Origin: Eumeta japonica | Lineage: Eukaryota > Arthropoda > Insecta > Lepidoptera > Psychidae | Direction: 5' to 3' | Assembly: GCA_005406025.1 (NCBI GenBank) | Contig: BGZK01000294.1 | Span: 62,001-126,000 of the forward strand | DNA: 64,000 nt | Shown: positions 12,000 through 24,000 of the stretch, in pieces | Layout: every line of letters starts with the position of its first letter | Position numbering within the stretch: the stretch's first letter is position 1 | Made by a program: the position numbers and the translations under genes | Notes under the pieces: generated by a model | Database searches by the model: none | The model's input: the letters and a program-made list of their open reading frames with translations, nothing else | What the model was told of the DNA's origin: nothing

Positions 12000-14171
12000 C
12001 AGTCGACTCTTGTAAGTTTCACCAACTCGCCGGTTAAAAAGAACCGCGGTAATCCGACATATGTTTGACAAGGCAGTATCGGATGATCGAATTTATCGAA
12101 CTATAGAATACTTACTGCACCCTTGTACTTTGGAACTTTTTTAATAGGAAATACAATTGGACTTGAATGTTACGATCAAATCTATACGTAGGTATTACGT
12201 AAAATGTGAAATAGGGTTTAATGAATTAATACAATAGTTATATATATATTTAGATAAATATATCATAAAATTTATTGTAAAAATCTATGCTATATCTATT
12301 TATAAAATATAAAACCACAATAGATATTGCATGGAATTTATTATAAAATTAACGTCGCCGAGGCTATAGCACTTACAAAAAATACAAATAAATGAATTAA
12401 ATAAATATATACATTTATAGTGCATGCAAATATTCATTTATATTGGCTAAACGAGAGTAAAGCTTTGTCTCTCAGCCTCCTCAGAAGTAAAAGTTCGTTG
12501 TAGGATGCACGATTCTCTTCAGCCCATTGCATACCCAGCTCAAATGCATTAATCGCATCTTTAGCCGATACTTGTGTAGTTGCGATGACTTCGTCATCAT
12601 CGTCTTCATTTATTGGAGTGGAAACTTCGTTGATACTTTCTTCATCAGACATTTGATAAAACGCACTTTCTTCATCCATACCACGATACCAAATTTTCAA
12701 ATCCTCAGAACTAATCAGTGTTGCATTAGCAACTTGCTCAATAACTTTCGAAGTGACACTGCTTTGAATAGTGGTGCTGGGAGTAGCATCAATTTGTGGC
12801 CATAAATTTTTCAATGACGATCTAATGGCTGATGAGGGCAATGCATTCCAAGATTCACAAAGGGAAAAAACCAAGTCTTTCATGTTTAATTCTCTTAATG
12901 TTTTTTTTATGGGTTGATCTTTTGATACGGCTGTCAGCAGCAATTTTTTCTTGTAGTCTTGTTTGACAAACTGAGTTGTATGCTGATCCATTGATCGGAT
13001 CTGTGCAGTGCAATTTAGCGGAATAAACATCGCAGTGATACATTTATCATCTGTTGTTAGTTCTTCTTCGGATGGATGATTGAGAGCATTATCAATAAGC
13101 AGTAACGCCTTTTGAGGTAGATTATGATCTTTCAACCATTTCCTAACTTCTAATACGAAGCATTCATCAAACCACTTTTTAAAAAGACCTTTTGTCATAG
13201 ACGCGGTTTTATGTCCATAATAATGTACAGGTAAATCAATGTTTTTGAATGCTCGTGGATTCTTTGATCTTCCAATGACCATCATTTTTAGCCTGTGCTT
13301 CCCCGATGCATTGGCACAAGTTAAAATTGTTACACGTTCTTTGCTCACCGCACCTCCGAGTACAGATTTTTCATTATCTAAAACAAATGTATTACTAGGT
13401 ATTATACGCCAAACAAGTCCTGACTCATCTGCATTGTATACCTGTGAAGGACAAAGATCTAAGTCTTTCACTTTTTGGAAAAATCTCAATTTGAATGGCT
13501 CTATACAGGATGCATCATTAACGGGTTTTTGTCCTTTTACAGTCGTCAAACGTATTCCATAACGGCTTTTAAAACGTTCCAACCATCCCTTGCTAGCTAC
13601 AAAATGGTCTTTTTTTGTTATCTCCTTGTAAAAAAACCTTGCTTTCATGGCCAATATAGCTCCAGATATAGGTGTACGTTTATTACTTTCCCGCAGAAAC
13701 CACATGTACAAAGCTTCTTCTAATTCTGGATTTTTAACTGTCTTGAGTGTCTGTCTCTTGCTTCGCCCGCACTCAGCAGTTGACACGAACTTTTGAATGT
13801 TGTCGCGGTTTTTTTTAATATCATAAATTGTGGAACGTCCTACGCCGTACTCCCTTGCCAAGCTACTAAAAGATTCATTACGATTTAGGCGATCCAGAAT
13901 CTCATTTTTTTCCTTTATTGTCAATGTTTTGTGCTTCCGCTTCTGGCTTTGCGAAGCCATTATAACACGCGCAGATATAAGTTTTACAATGCAACAGAAA
14001 TAAACGAACGCCCGTGATCTAAATTGATAACTGATACAATGTGCGTCGAACGAAATTCACGGCGCCGCGAACAAGTCACCACACATTTAAACACGCATCA
14101 TCGAGAATTTGGCCTGATAAATGTCCTCCGTATATATTGTTATAGGCATGTCGGATTACAAGGGGTGACGG
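12000..14171 (-). mobile_element. Tigger/pogo-type DNA transposon with intact transposase ORF and diverged ends
   Basis: The left end starts with CAGTCGACTCTTGTAA at 12000, a start typical of Tigger-group inverted repeats. The right end, read inward on the other strand from about 14171, gives CCGTCACCCCTTGTAATCCG and then ACATG. Both ends share TAATCCGACAT. In the left end this core sits at 12052-12062, about 37 bp further in than in the right end, as if sequence was inserted into the left terminal repeat. No clean TA target duplication is visible, so both boundaries are approximate. The only gene is the transposase on the minus strand. Confidence 0.65.
12434..13960 (-). CDS. Tigger/jerky-like (pogo superfamily) transposase, 508 aa, uninterrupted
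   Basis: Pogo-group transposases bind the element ends, cut them and paste the element at TA sites in the nucleus. Residues 13-58 form a psq/CENP-B-type helix-turn-helix (KEKNEILDRLN and then GVGRSTIYDIKKN). Residues 76-137 match the CENPB-type second helix-turn-helix (ALYMWFLRE, GWLERFKSRYGI). The DDE_1 nuclease follows, with candidate catalytic residues D178 (NADESGL), D290 (LLIDNALNHP) and D325 (SMDQHT), giving a D34D spacing. The usual QPMDQG around the third residue is changed to RSMDQH. The C-terminus is acidic, then ends in a leucine-rich tail. Length is normal for the family and there is no stop or frameshift. Single exon. It is either a young mobile copy or a gene kept under selection after domestication. 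Confidence 0.88.
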   Translation of the reverse strand: MASQSQKRKHKTLTIKEKNEILDRLNRNESFSSLAREYGVGRSTIYDIKKNRDNIQKFVSTAECGRSKRQTLKTVKNPELEEALYMWFLRESNKRTPISGAILAMKARFFYKEITKKDHFVASKGWLERFKSRYGIRLTTVKGQKPVNDASCIEPFKLRFFQKVKDLDLCPSQVYNADESGLVWRIIPSNTFVLDNEKSVLGGAVSKERVTILTCANASGKHRLKMMVIGRSKNPRAFKNIDLPVHYYGHKTASMTKGLFKKWFDECFVLEVRKWLKDHNLPQKALLLIDNALNHPSEEELTTDDKCITAMFIPLNCTAQIRSMDQHTTQFVKQDYKKKLLLTAVSKDQPIKKTLRELNMKDLVFSLCESWNALPSSAIRSSLKNLWPQIDATPSTTIQSSVTSKVIEQVANATLISSEDLKIWYRGMDEESAFYQMSDEESINEVSTPINEDDDDEVIATTQVSAKDAINAFELGMQWAEENRASYNELLLLRRLRDKALLSFSQYK

Positions 14172-16900
14172 CTTAGGCAGGGGCGGGATTATCGCGGGCC
14201 CAATGAATATAAAATGGCTTTTAAATCTGTATTTGTCTCGTTCCCACTTTATAGGTTCGTATCAAAGAGCTTGCTCCGAGCGAAACAGTGATACCATCTA
14301 TGTAAATTTTAATTAATGTTACCATTTTGAAATCAGAATTCCCCATAATGATCAAATAATTATAATTATTAACAAGAAATTACCGAATATACTTTATGTT
14401 TGTTTTTGTGTGTAAAATATATTTTTACCTGATTTTGGTATCTTTTTGTGTTCCAAAAATAGTTCGTTTAAAATAACAGACTAATATGAATCGTAAATCA
14501 TTTTTTTTATTTTATTTCTATTTTCAGATAATTTAAATTTATGTTATACTAGTGATATTAATTTCAAAAATTATAAAAACTGTGAAATAATCTGATTTCG
14601 GTATATGATCATGTAAATCAACTAAATTTTCAATTTAAAATATTTGAATGCACTTAAATGTAAAAGATTATTGTATAAGATTTAAATGTATTTAAATCTT
14701 TTACAATTATGTAATTGTGTACTTTGTATAAAATGTAAACACATTACAACAGAATTCATGCAATTACTTTTACATTTAAAAATTTAGCTGATTGTTTTTT
14801 AATGTATAAACGTTTTATTTCTTCCTTGCTACAATATTTCGCGCTATATATATTTTGAGCACACAGTTTATCCCTCAATAATCTTTATCCCTACTCGTGT
14901 TCATATCTTTAAAATTATTTCGATTTTGTTATTTTAGCAATTGTATGTGTGATTACTGTATCATTATTAAAATCATTGCCTATTACTAACAATGCAAAAT
15001 AATTAACATACATATCTATAGTTTCTTTTTTCTACAAGTAAACATTTAATCATCACAATTATGTAAACAAAGATGTACAAAATAATATGAATAATGTATA
15101 ATAATTAACGTCTGATGTCGACGGTATTAACATCTACTGTTTCGATCATTAACAAATAATCATTAATAGTGTACATACTATGTTCTGTTTTATCATAACG
15201 TAACTATAAATTATTCGCTAATTAGACATAACAGTGTTTTGTGTTACTCATCACAGTAAAAACTCAAAGCATTTTTGTATACTGTATTTATCGTGACAAA
15301 AATATGATACTTTATTATAAAAGATAATTGGCAACCCTAACCCTATTTTGGATTTTTGTTTACATTACATAACTTATGTTATAGTTCAGAATTAATAGTT
15401 CAATATCATAATGAGTAGTACTCGTTTTAAGTATTTTTTTCAATTAAATACGATGTAAACTTGATTCAACGAAAACCAGATTGAACACTTACTGTAAAAA
15501 TATACTCTATGCACATGTCATAGAACAACGCGACGTTGTCAATTTGTCTTTTTTTTCTTCACATAGACATAAGCCGTAGAAATGGCTATTACATTGTTCA
15601 TAAATATTTAGCTGAAAATGGCTATGTCATGGTCATCCGGTTTGTGGGTATTAACATAGACGGTCCTGGCGTGTTTTAAACATATTTTCACAAATGTCAA
15701 AATGAAAATGTCAAATGACGCAAAATTATGAAAAAATCGAAATTAACCCATTATCATATGATTACGTTTTAAAATACCAATTATTTAAAAGCGATTAAGA
15801 ACATAATTTTTATTGCCATTTTTCATTAAATATAATATTTCGTACGATTTTTTATGAAATAGAACTAGCAAAAGTTATTTGTATTCATTTCAACCCTTAA
15901 TCAGTATGGGATGCCCATGTTCTGCTTTTTGCTTTTAATGTTGACGTGCAATCTATATACCACATACATTTTTCTTAGCTTACTCACTATTTTCACACTA
16001 CATGCAATAACCTCACTATATCGCACTCTAGTTGTAGATTGTGACGTTTACTTCCGGCTGCACGCTAATGTTCGACAGGGATAAAACTATATGTATGAAT
16101 TAGGTTAACTGATAACATATATTGGTCTTTTTCCTTTTCTATATCCGTCCTTTTCGAATCGTAATTTCGAGTCAGAAATTTATTTTCAACAACCTTTCTC
16201 GAAAATATTCGTACTGGCAATTAAAACGTAAAAGCTATTTAAAAAAAATATGTTTCCTTTGTATTGTGCAATTTTATTATTCATTTTGCTACTTTGTTGT
16301 ATATAAACATTCGTCAATTGACTATTCAATGGCGGGAATAAGAGGAAATTTATATAGACTCGCTTACCCTTTTACTTACATTCTATGTGTAGTTTATGTA
16401 TTTTAAGGTATCGACAAATGTTATTATCATAATGATTTATAGTTTATTTTTCAATTTCATTTTCTGCGTTACTACTTTAAAAACAGTAATTTGACTTGAC
16501 GCTCTCCTCCAAATTCCCCAAGGCCGTATATCTATCTCTTTCAGACATTTAGTTCTTTGTGGGCAACGAATTGTGGCGTACGTTCGCTGTCTCGATGCGA
16601 GTTCTTGTTTGCATTTTTAAGCATATTCCGCCATTATTACATTAAATTTCATCATACGAATGTAAATATTTCGTTGTAAGTGTATTCTGCTTTTAATAAC
16701 TCCCAAAACGATGAATTTATAATTTTAGTAATGAAGTTGGAAGTGTCCTATTTCCTGTTGTTTCTTAACGTGCAGAAACAAGAAACTACTACAAACGCAT
16801 AGATTTTCTTTATCACGTGGATAAAATATACGAATAACTAGTGGAAATATAAATTTTGTGCTGGAACATGTACGTTCAATCTGTGAAGAATATAATTGTT
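14172..16900. other. AT-rich intergenic DNA upstream of NSL1
   Basis: No gene or recognised transposon. The composition becomes less AT-rich from about 16500, approaching the NSL1 5' region. The open frame at 16122-16406 is hydrophobic and AT-driven, with no family resemblance that I can name. Confidence 0.5.
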
Positions 16901-16939
16901 TGATCTTTTGTAAAACCGGCTTGTAACGTGAAACACTTT

Positions 16940-17196
16940 GGGTGTTTTCAGACGGAGTGCACGTCGCCGAGGCGTGCCGGCTCGTCGCGGAGCCGGCGGG
17001 AGACTGACAGTGTGGTGTTGAGGTCCAGAAATCGGCCTGTTGCGTTTTGTGTATCGGTGGAGTTTGGTCGTAGAGTGTGGCTCAGTGCAGTGTCGAGTAC
17101 CCTGTTATATAAGGTGGAACGGGCGAGGACTATCCGGTCGGCATGGTGCACTCGTAGTGACGCGTAGGGCGCCGGAGCGGTCACGAATCGCGTGAC
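16940..17196 (+). promoter_or_regulatory. GC-rich 5' leader and probable core promoter area of NSL1
   Basis: GC content rises sharply from about 16950. A TATA-like GTTATATAAGG lies at 17104-17114, and an arthropod initiator-like TCAGT at about 17082-17086. These two are not in the usual order for one start site, so either one may be chance. An in-frame TGA at 17158-17160 precedes the chosen start codon, and the sequence around the start, CGTGACATGGCC, has A at -3... no purine conflict is seen and G at +4. The exact transcription start needs RNA data. Confidence 0.4.
17143..17157 (+). other. Minimal upstream ORF (Met-Val-His-Ser-stop) in the NSL1 leader
   Basis: ATG at 17143-17145 is followed by GTG CAC TCG TAG. 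It ends 39 bp before the NSL1 start codon, so it would be an upstream ORF if transcription begins before 17143. It could lower or regulate translation of NSL1; that is inference. Confidence 0.35.
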
Positions 17197-18056
17197 ATGG
17201 CCCCGGCGCTACCCGAGGCTCCGCGCGTGTTTGACCCGTGTCGTGAGACCGACCCCGAGTCCGGCGCTGTCGATCCTTGCCGACGACGGGCGCTCGTGCC
17301 CGTTAATAACGTCGCGCTACACATGGACGAAGATGAGATGGGTCTCCACGCCGCCGATAACCTTGCCAAGGACTCCCAGGAGATGGAACAGATATTGGTG
17401 GAACTCGGCGGCGGCGATCTCGGCCAGGTCGATCTGCTGCAGGCCATCAAAACTATCGATTCGGGTGGCGACAGCCTCTCGACCGGTGACCCCGAAGCGA
17501 TATTCCCGTTGCACGGGTTCGACCTGGCTGAAGCAGTCGAATCCGAAAGCGATGCAGCTGAGGATAAGATCCGCCTACAACAAACGCGGTTGGAACGACG
17601 GTGCGCTTTTTTATTACGTCGGCTTCGGATATTACAAGCACGTGCACTTGGCAAACGAGTGTCTGAGGAAGCCGCTCAAGTATTCGAGCGTTATGCGAAA
17701 GTGACCCGCCGTGATGGGGTGGGCCGACCATTGGGTGTCAAAGCGATGCTTAAACGTATCGAGACCACAGCGACTTTACAGGCAAACACAGCGGCTCGTT
17801 CTATTGCTAAACCATCATACTTTCACACTGGAACTTCTTCAAAAACCGATGTGGGCCGTTCAGCCACTATGGGAGTACAGAGCGGTACATTCAGCGGACT
17901 CGAAGAAACTGCAGGGGCTTTGCGATCACATCTTTCCATTGTGAAACACGAGCTTGATTCTGATGCAACGGATACATCTTCTGGAGCAGAAAGTAATGAT
18001 GAGAATGTGAATGACAATAACCCTGACCAGCACAAGCCCGACCGGCACATGCCAAT
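17197..18056 (+). CDS. nsl1: NSL1 exon 1 (residues 1-287)
   Basis: Encodes the N-terminus: an acidic segment ([13 protein letters not shown]), a basic coiled-coil segment around residues 123-165 ([20 protein letters not shown]), and a serine/acid stretch near residues 245-275 ([17 protein letters not shown]) that mirrors the TESSSGGES segment of KANSL1. The donor is CCAAT|GTGAGT, so the in-frame TGA at 18058-18060 is intronic. The exon ends in phase 2 (AT). Confidence 0.88.
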
Positions 18057-21000
18057 GTGAGTATTCACAGCTGATAGTGGTAATCATTACAATAATTACA
18101 GAAAGTATTATCAAACACATCAACCTTATCAACTTTTTATTGTTCAATAGTCATCATAATACACGTGACCTACTTACTGATTTCTTATTTCTTAATTGTG
18201 GTCTGTCTATAAAAATTGGTTTAGTTGTTGATACAGCATCGACCATATTTTATTACTTTATAATTATGACTGCATAAGAAATTTCTTATATTTAGACTAC
18301 ATTTTACAAATCTATTAATCTCATATACAAGTAATTTTAATATAAAGAAAGTTTTTTGTTTGGGTGTATTTAAATTTAAATTGAACACAAATGCCATTAA
18401 TATATTGTGTATTATAGATGGTTATGTGTTTGAGATTTGGAAAACTGAAATGTGATATATTTTTAATGAATTTTTTATTTTAAGTAGTCTTTAATTGTAT
18501 ACTTGTTTGCTTTGTCAAAATTTATACAAAAACATGACCTCAGTAACGTTATTTTTGGAATGGTGCAATGTGCATCCTGTTTCATTCCTCTTGCATCACA
18601 CAAGTTGAATTAATCTATAGAGGTGATTAACCTGTTCCATTTTCATATCATCACAAATTGCAGTGTAAACAATTTGCATGTATCAACATGTTTTAATGTC
18701 AGGAATTTTCAAAAACACCTTCAAACAATATGAATTGTTTGAGCGAAATGCTATAATGTTAATAATGTTTGTTTTTATTTGGGAAAAAAGAATCAAGTAT
18801 TTATAAATATCACAACTTAAATTTTGTAAGTAGAACTATGATAATTTAAATTGTACAATTTGTAATGATCACTTTTTGCTTTGTCAATAAACAAAAAGTA
18901 TCAACAAAATTATATTCTTACTTCTAAGTATAATATTTGCAATGTTTTTTGTCCATTGGTTTGAAAGTCGTTTAAAAAATCCCCAAAATATAAATATATG
19001 GATTTAACATTTTATCGTTCCCAGCAATGAAAAATATTAAGTGTTAGTGTGTTGACGATATGGAATTATTTATATACTGCAAATTCTTGTTCAATAAACT
19101 AAACGTCAATAAGAAAAGCATTTTCAAAATACAATGTATTCTTAGTAATTAATTGAATTGCAAGGTATGCTAAAAGTCTCACATCCATAAAGGATATGAT
19201 TTCAATGAAAATTCATTATGATAGAATCACCATCTTTATACAAATAAAATATGTTTCATAATTTTTACATTTAATATCTAAAAGGAGCTTTATAAATGGA
19301 CTACAGAAATGTCATATAAGTAATTGTACACTTGATACTTTTTCTTCTAGGAAATTTTTTAATCATCGAACATATTGCACCTATTTAATTTTGTATGTAA
19401 GAATCTACTTCATTTTTTCTATAAGTCTTCAAATAATATGGCATATTTTTTGATTTCAACTAACACTTTTTATGCAAAATAATTACATCAACTTTGCATT
19501 TTGTTTACACTTAATGTGATTTCTACAATATATAACTGCTATAGATTACTATGAATCATCACCTTTTAATAACACCAGTTACTGAATGAAATAAAAATAC
19601 AACTTGAAATATTTTAGATGTTGCCTCTGTTATATGTGTCTTAATGTTAAAATGAGTATTATGGATGAAGAAAAAAATGGCAGGTGTTGTGAGATAATAC
19701 ATTGGAACGAAGTTCCTTTCGCTATATGTTATGTATTAAATAACAGCGGCCATGAAATAAATTAATATTTGAGAGTAATTAAAAGAAAAAAACTAACAAT
19801 AATTTCTGAGATTAGCCTGCACTGCAATTATCTGCATGGCTGTAGCATACTATAGCAAAGTTGTCATGTTTGACACTTCATTTGGCCTAGTTCTCATTTG
19901 CTGAGCGCCTGGAGTATGTGCGATAAGGCACTTCGTACCCAAAAAATGAGTCATTCATATTCAAAACTCGTTTCGTCCTTCACGTTTTAGAGATAAGCAT
20001 AATTTTGTGTTTTAATGAATTAGGCATTGTGTTGTCTATTTTAATTGCAATATCATTGTCAAGTAGAGTGATTATATTTTCCAGTTAAATGCTTTAAATC
20101 AAAATGGACATAAATCCTATAAATTAAGCCATATAAATGACTGAATAGATGTAAAACCAAATAAGAACAGTTTCTAAACACGTTTACGGAGTGGAGAGTT
20201 ATTAAAAGGTTAATAGATACAAATACAATAAACAAAGAATATACAAAAATAATAAATAAAATTGGTTTTAACCACATAAATTTTATTTTTATTAAAAACT
20301 TGCTTTATCTTTAATTGTTGGGTAAAATAAGTTTGGATTCGACACAATGTAAAGGGACAAGGCAAGCTTAGAAGCAGATTTTATGTTTCTCAAAACTAAA
20401 ATAAAACACAGTTTTATAGAATAAGTTCAATATGGCAGTAAAATGGACCACAGGGAATGATTCTTCATCATTATGTAGTTTGTGAGATGGGGTGGATAAG
20501 GTGAATTTTGAAAAAAAATTCAAATACAGTGCTTTTAGTTTTATTATTTAATTATAGCACTATGGTTATTGATAGGTGTCAGGAATTAAATTTTAGTATA
20601 AAGTACACATTTATAAGGTAAAATGTATATTTTATGATTTCAAGTCTACAATGGTGCTAACAAATTGTATAAAATATGAGTCATTTTATTCCTCATATAT
20701 ATTTTTTTAAATCTTATTTTTAATTATGTATTATCAGCATTCATTTATATCAGCTTTAATATGGAAGATAAATTCAGGAAATAAAAGCACACTTAGTATT
20801 CATATTTATTATGACTGATGATATGTGATTTGAGATCTGCGGTTGGAATGGAATATTATACAAATTATGGATTCATAGTGGATCCCTTTAGAAACTTGTT
20901 GAACCATTAAAAATGTAGCCAACAATTTTTAATTTTTAGTATGTAAATGATCTTACATTGTTTGTTTTGGTAGAATTTATTACATTTTTCGTGCAATCAC

Positions 21001-24000
21001 TTAAAAACATATAACTTATGATTTAACTTAAAGCAATAATTAAGTATTAGATTTCCCACATCAAGGATTTTGAAAATCAAAAAATGTTTTGATATTAAAT
21101 GATCGGTGATCAGTAATCAATTCATTGTAATAACTGTGATATTGTTTTGTGGCTATATCTAATATTGGGTCTGTCGGTGGTACTTGGAGCATCTTCATGT
21201 ACATTAGTCCTGTTTACAAAACATTCTATAGAATTTCTGGGGAATACTAAATGAAATCCCAGAACAAGTTCTAAGTAGTCAAATTTACTGCCAAACCACG
21301 GTCTGAATTGTCAAAATGAGAATATTTCAGCAACTGTTTACAATCATTGTTTCTCTGTAATAACTGTTTCCATCAATGTGCGCTCACAATTGTTTTGAGT
21401 TTGATAAACCATTGGAACCTTCTTGTGATGCATTTTGGAGATCCTCCTCATGCTGTGTAGGTTCCCCAGAAGAAGATGAGATTGAAAGATTAGGCACACT
21501 ATTGTCATTATTGAAAACTTTCCTAATTGTTACTTCCCAAACTTCCCCGGCTGTCAAATTGTCAACATTAGTTTTACCGTATCGGGTTTTTTTTGAGCTT
21601 TGAAGGGGATGATGAGCAGTTATCAATTTACTTATAGTTGCTAGTTGAAGTAGATAATGACACATGGTTTAACATCGTGACTTTTGAACCAAAATGAAAT
21701 TAATGAATTGATTAATAAATTTCAAGTTAAATCACTCACTACAAGCTTTGAAAAGTATATTAAGCTATTGGTATAAGATATTGATACCGCATTGGTGACA
21801 TTGATGGTAGACCAAAGAAAGTTAAGGTTTTAAACTCGTATTTGAAAAAAATCTATGATGGTGTGCTTTTTTGATCTAATTATTGATGAATAAAAGAATC
21901 ACTTTCAATCAAAAAAAAAAAAACAAGTAAAACAATAAAAAAAAAATTAACACAATCCCAATCCATAAAATTATGCAAAACTTTAACCTGTATGACTTGC
22001 TTATACAAACAAGAAAACTTACTTTTCAATCATAAGCTATAAGAAAAATGGTAAAAAGCTTGTTCCATACTAAGCATTTTAATTGAATGAACTTACATGA
22101 AACAATAGGTGAACGTCAAGTTAACATAAGAGTTAATAGAGTACAAAGTCAGATGTGTATACTCTAACTATTCGGAAAGTGAACATATATTTGTTGGTTT
22201 CAGTGAAGAACGAGCACTGTGGTCATGGCAGCGTCGGCGCGCGTCCAAGATGGCACGCTTCGGCTGGCTGCAGGCACAGGTGCAGGAGCTTGACTACAAG
22301 ATACGGCAGCATACCGATTTGCTAGAACAGGTCATCATAGTTTTTAATGCTCTTTTATTTAGTCACTGTCTCATCTGTTCAGTGTGTTGTATGAGATTAC
22401 AAACATAGCTCAGAACTGGATGAGGTAATATCGATTCAATTTTATTGCCCGTTTTTAGTTTGTCTATTCAGTCCAACTTTTCAAAATATTTTAATTAAAC
22501 TAAAGTCTTGACGAGCTAGAGATTTCGAACTTTAAACATAGTTCAGAACTGCACGACAATGCAATATTAACTTGTGTGTTTGTTTAGTGTAAATATTGCA
22601 TACTAATTTCCTGATGACCTAGAGATTTGAAACTTTACACCTAGCTCATAAATGGATGATAATGCAACATTAACTGGATTTTTTTGTTTGTTTGTTCAGC
22701 ACAAATTGAACTATTTAGTTTAAACAAACTTCAATGACCTAGAGATTTGAAACTTAAAGCTCAGAACTGGAAGATAATGCAATATTATAGTTTGTGTCTG
22801 TTTTATTGGTGTACATGTTTGGTATGAATTTTATAACAGACGTTAGTTTCAAGAATTAAGCAAGTAAGAGAGAGAGAGACAGAGAAATGAGGAAAAGACT
22901 AAGTTTAAAAAGTATAAAATATTTTATCAAATAAAACAATTATGTACCATATTCTTAAAATGGACTGAAGTTTGTAATACCTTTTTTTTCTGTTCTCTTC
23001 TGTTCTGACAATTTATGATAGTAATTAAAATGAAAAAGTGGATCACATGCAATAAGGAGTAGCAGTCCATGAGAAAATCCACAGTAGTTCATATTATTTG
23101 CATTTCAATAAAACTGTTGGTGACCAAGGTGAATTGTTCACATGCACTATTTCCGTACAAATTCTATTCAATATTATTGTAATTAAAGTATTGAAATATT
23201 ATCCAATCACAAAATTATAAAAAAATCAAATCACATTTTTTATGCGATTGTTATATTTTTATAGTTCTTACTATGGTCCAGAGCAGCACAACTGTATTTT
23301 TTTCTCTCAATTTTAATTTTAGTTTAATATTGTCAATATCTCTTAACATAAATATATTTGTTGCTGTCTATTTTTGTTCAATATTGAAAATAATGTAGAA
23401 ATATATGGGATACTACTTAATTATTAATGACCAAGGAGACTCATCAAAAGAGATATTATTTATAGATGATTTATTACCACTCATGTAGTGGTACCGCCCT
23501 CCTTACAAATTGCATAGAATATTTAAAGATAATCCACTTTATTTACAAAAAAATACAGTGGATTTCATTAATAACGACCTCGGTTATAACGACTTTTTGG
23601 TTATAGCGACGTCAAACTTACGTCCTTGAATTTAAAGCATACTTTCGTAAGAAATTCTTTCGGTAATAGCGACTTCGGATATAGCGTCAATTTCGGGTAT
23701 AGCGACTTGTTTTTGTGAATCATTTATAACAGATTCCTAGAAATCCCTTGCGGATATTCGGACTGAGTCGCAAAGACACAAAGACTCATTCATAAAACTA
23801 TTAAGCTTTCTTATCCTTTGTTTACGTTCACAGATGGTCAAACAAATACTTTGTTTGTATGTAGGACTGCTTAGCATGTGTACGAAGTTAAACTTATGAA
23901 TCAGTTAGATAGCAAATTTCGGCAAGTGAACAGTGTTTCTTAAACTTGTAAATATGGCTCCTAGACGTACATTTACTGTTAAAGAAAAAGTAGACATCAT

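Noticed and set aside
16948..17184. Open frames on both strands over the GC-rich NSL1 leader
   Set aside because: GC-rich sequence lacks stop codons by composition. The frames do not match any family and the plus-strand frame of exon 1 explains the locus.
17181..17731. Long alternative and antisense frames across NSL1 exon 1
   Set aside because: They are shadows of the exon 1 coding frame, which alone matches KANSL1 and splices in phase to exon 2.
18058..18060. TGA as the end of a one-exon 287-residue gene
   Set aside because: The TGA overlaps a strong GTGAGT donor, and exon 2 continues the KANSL1 similarity in the correct phase.
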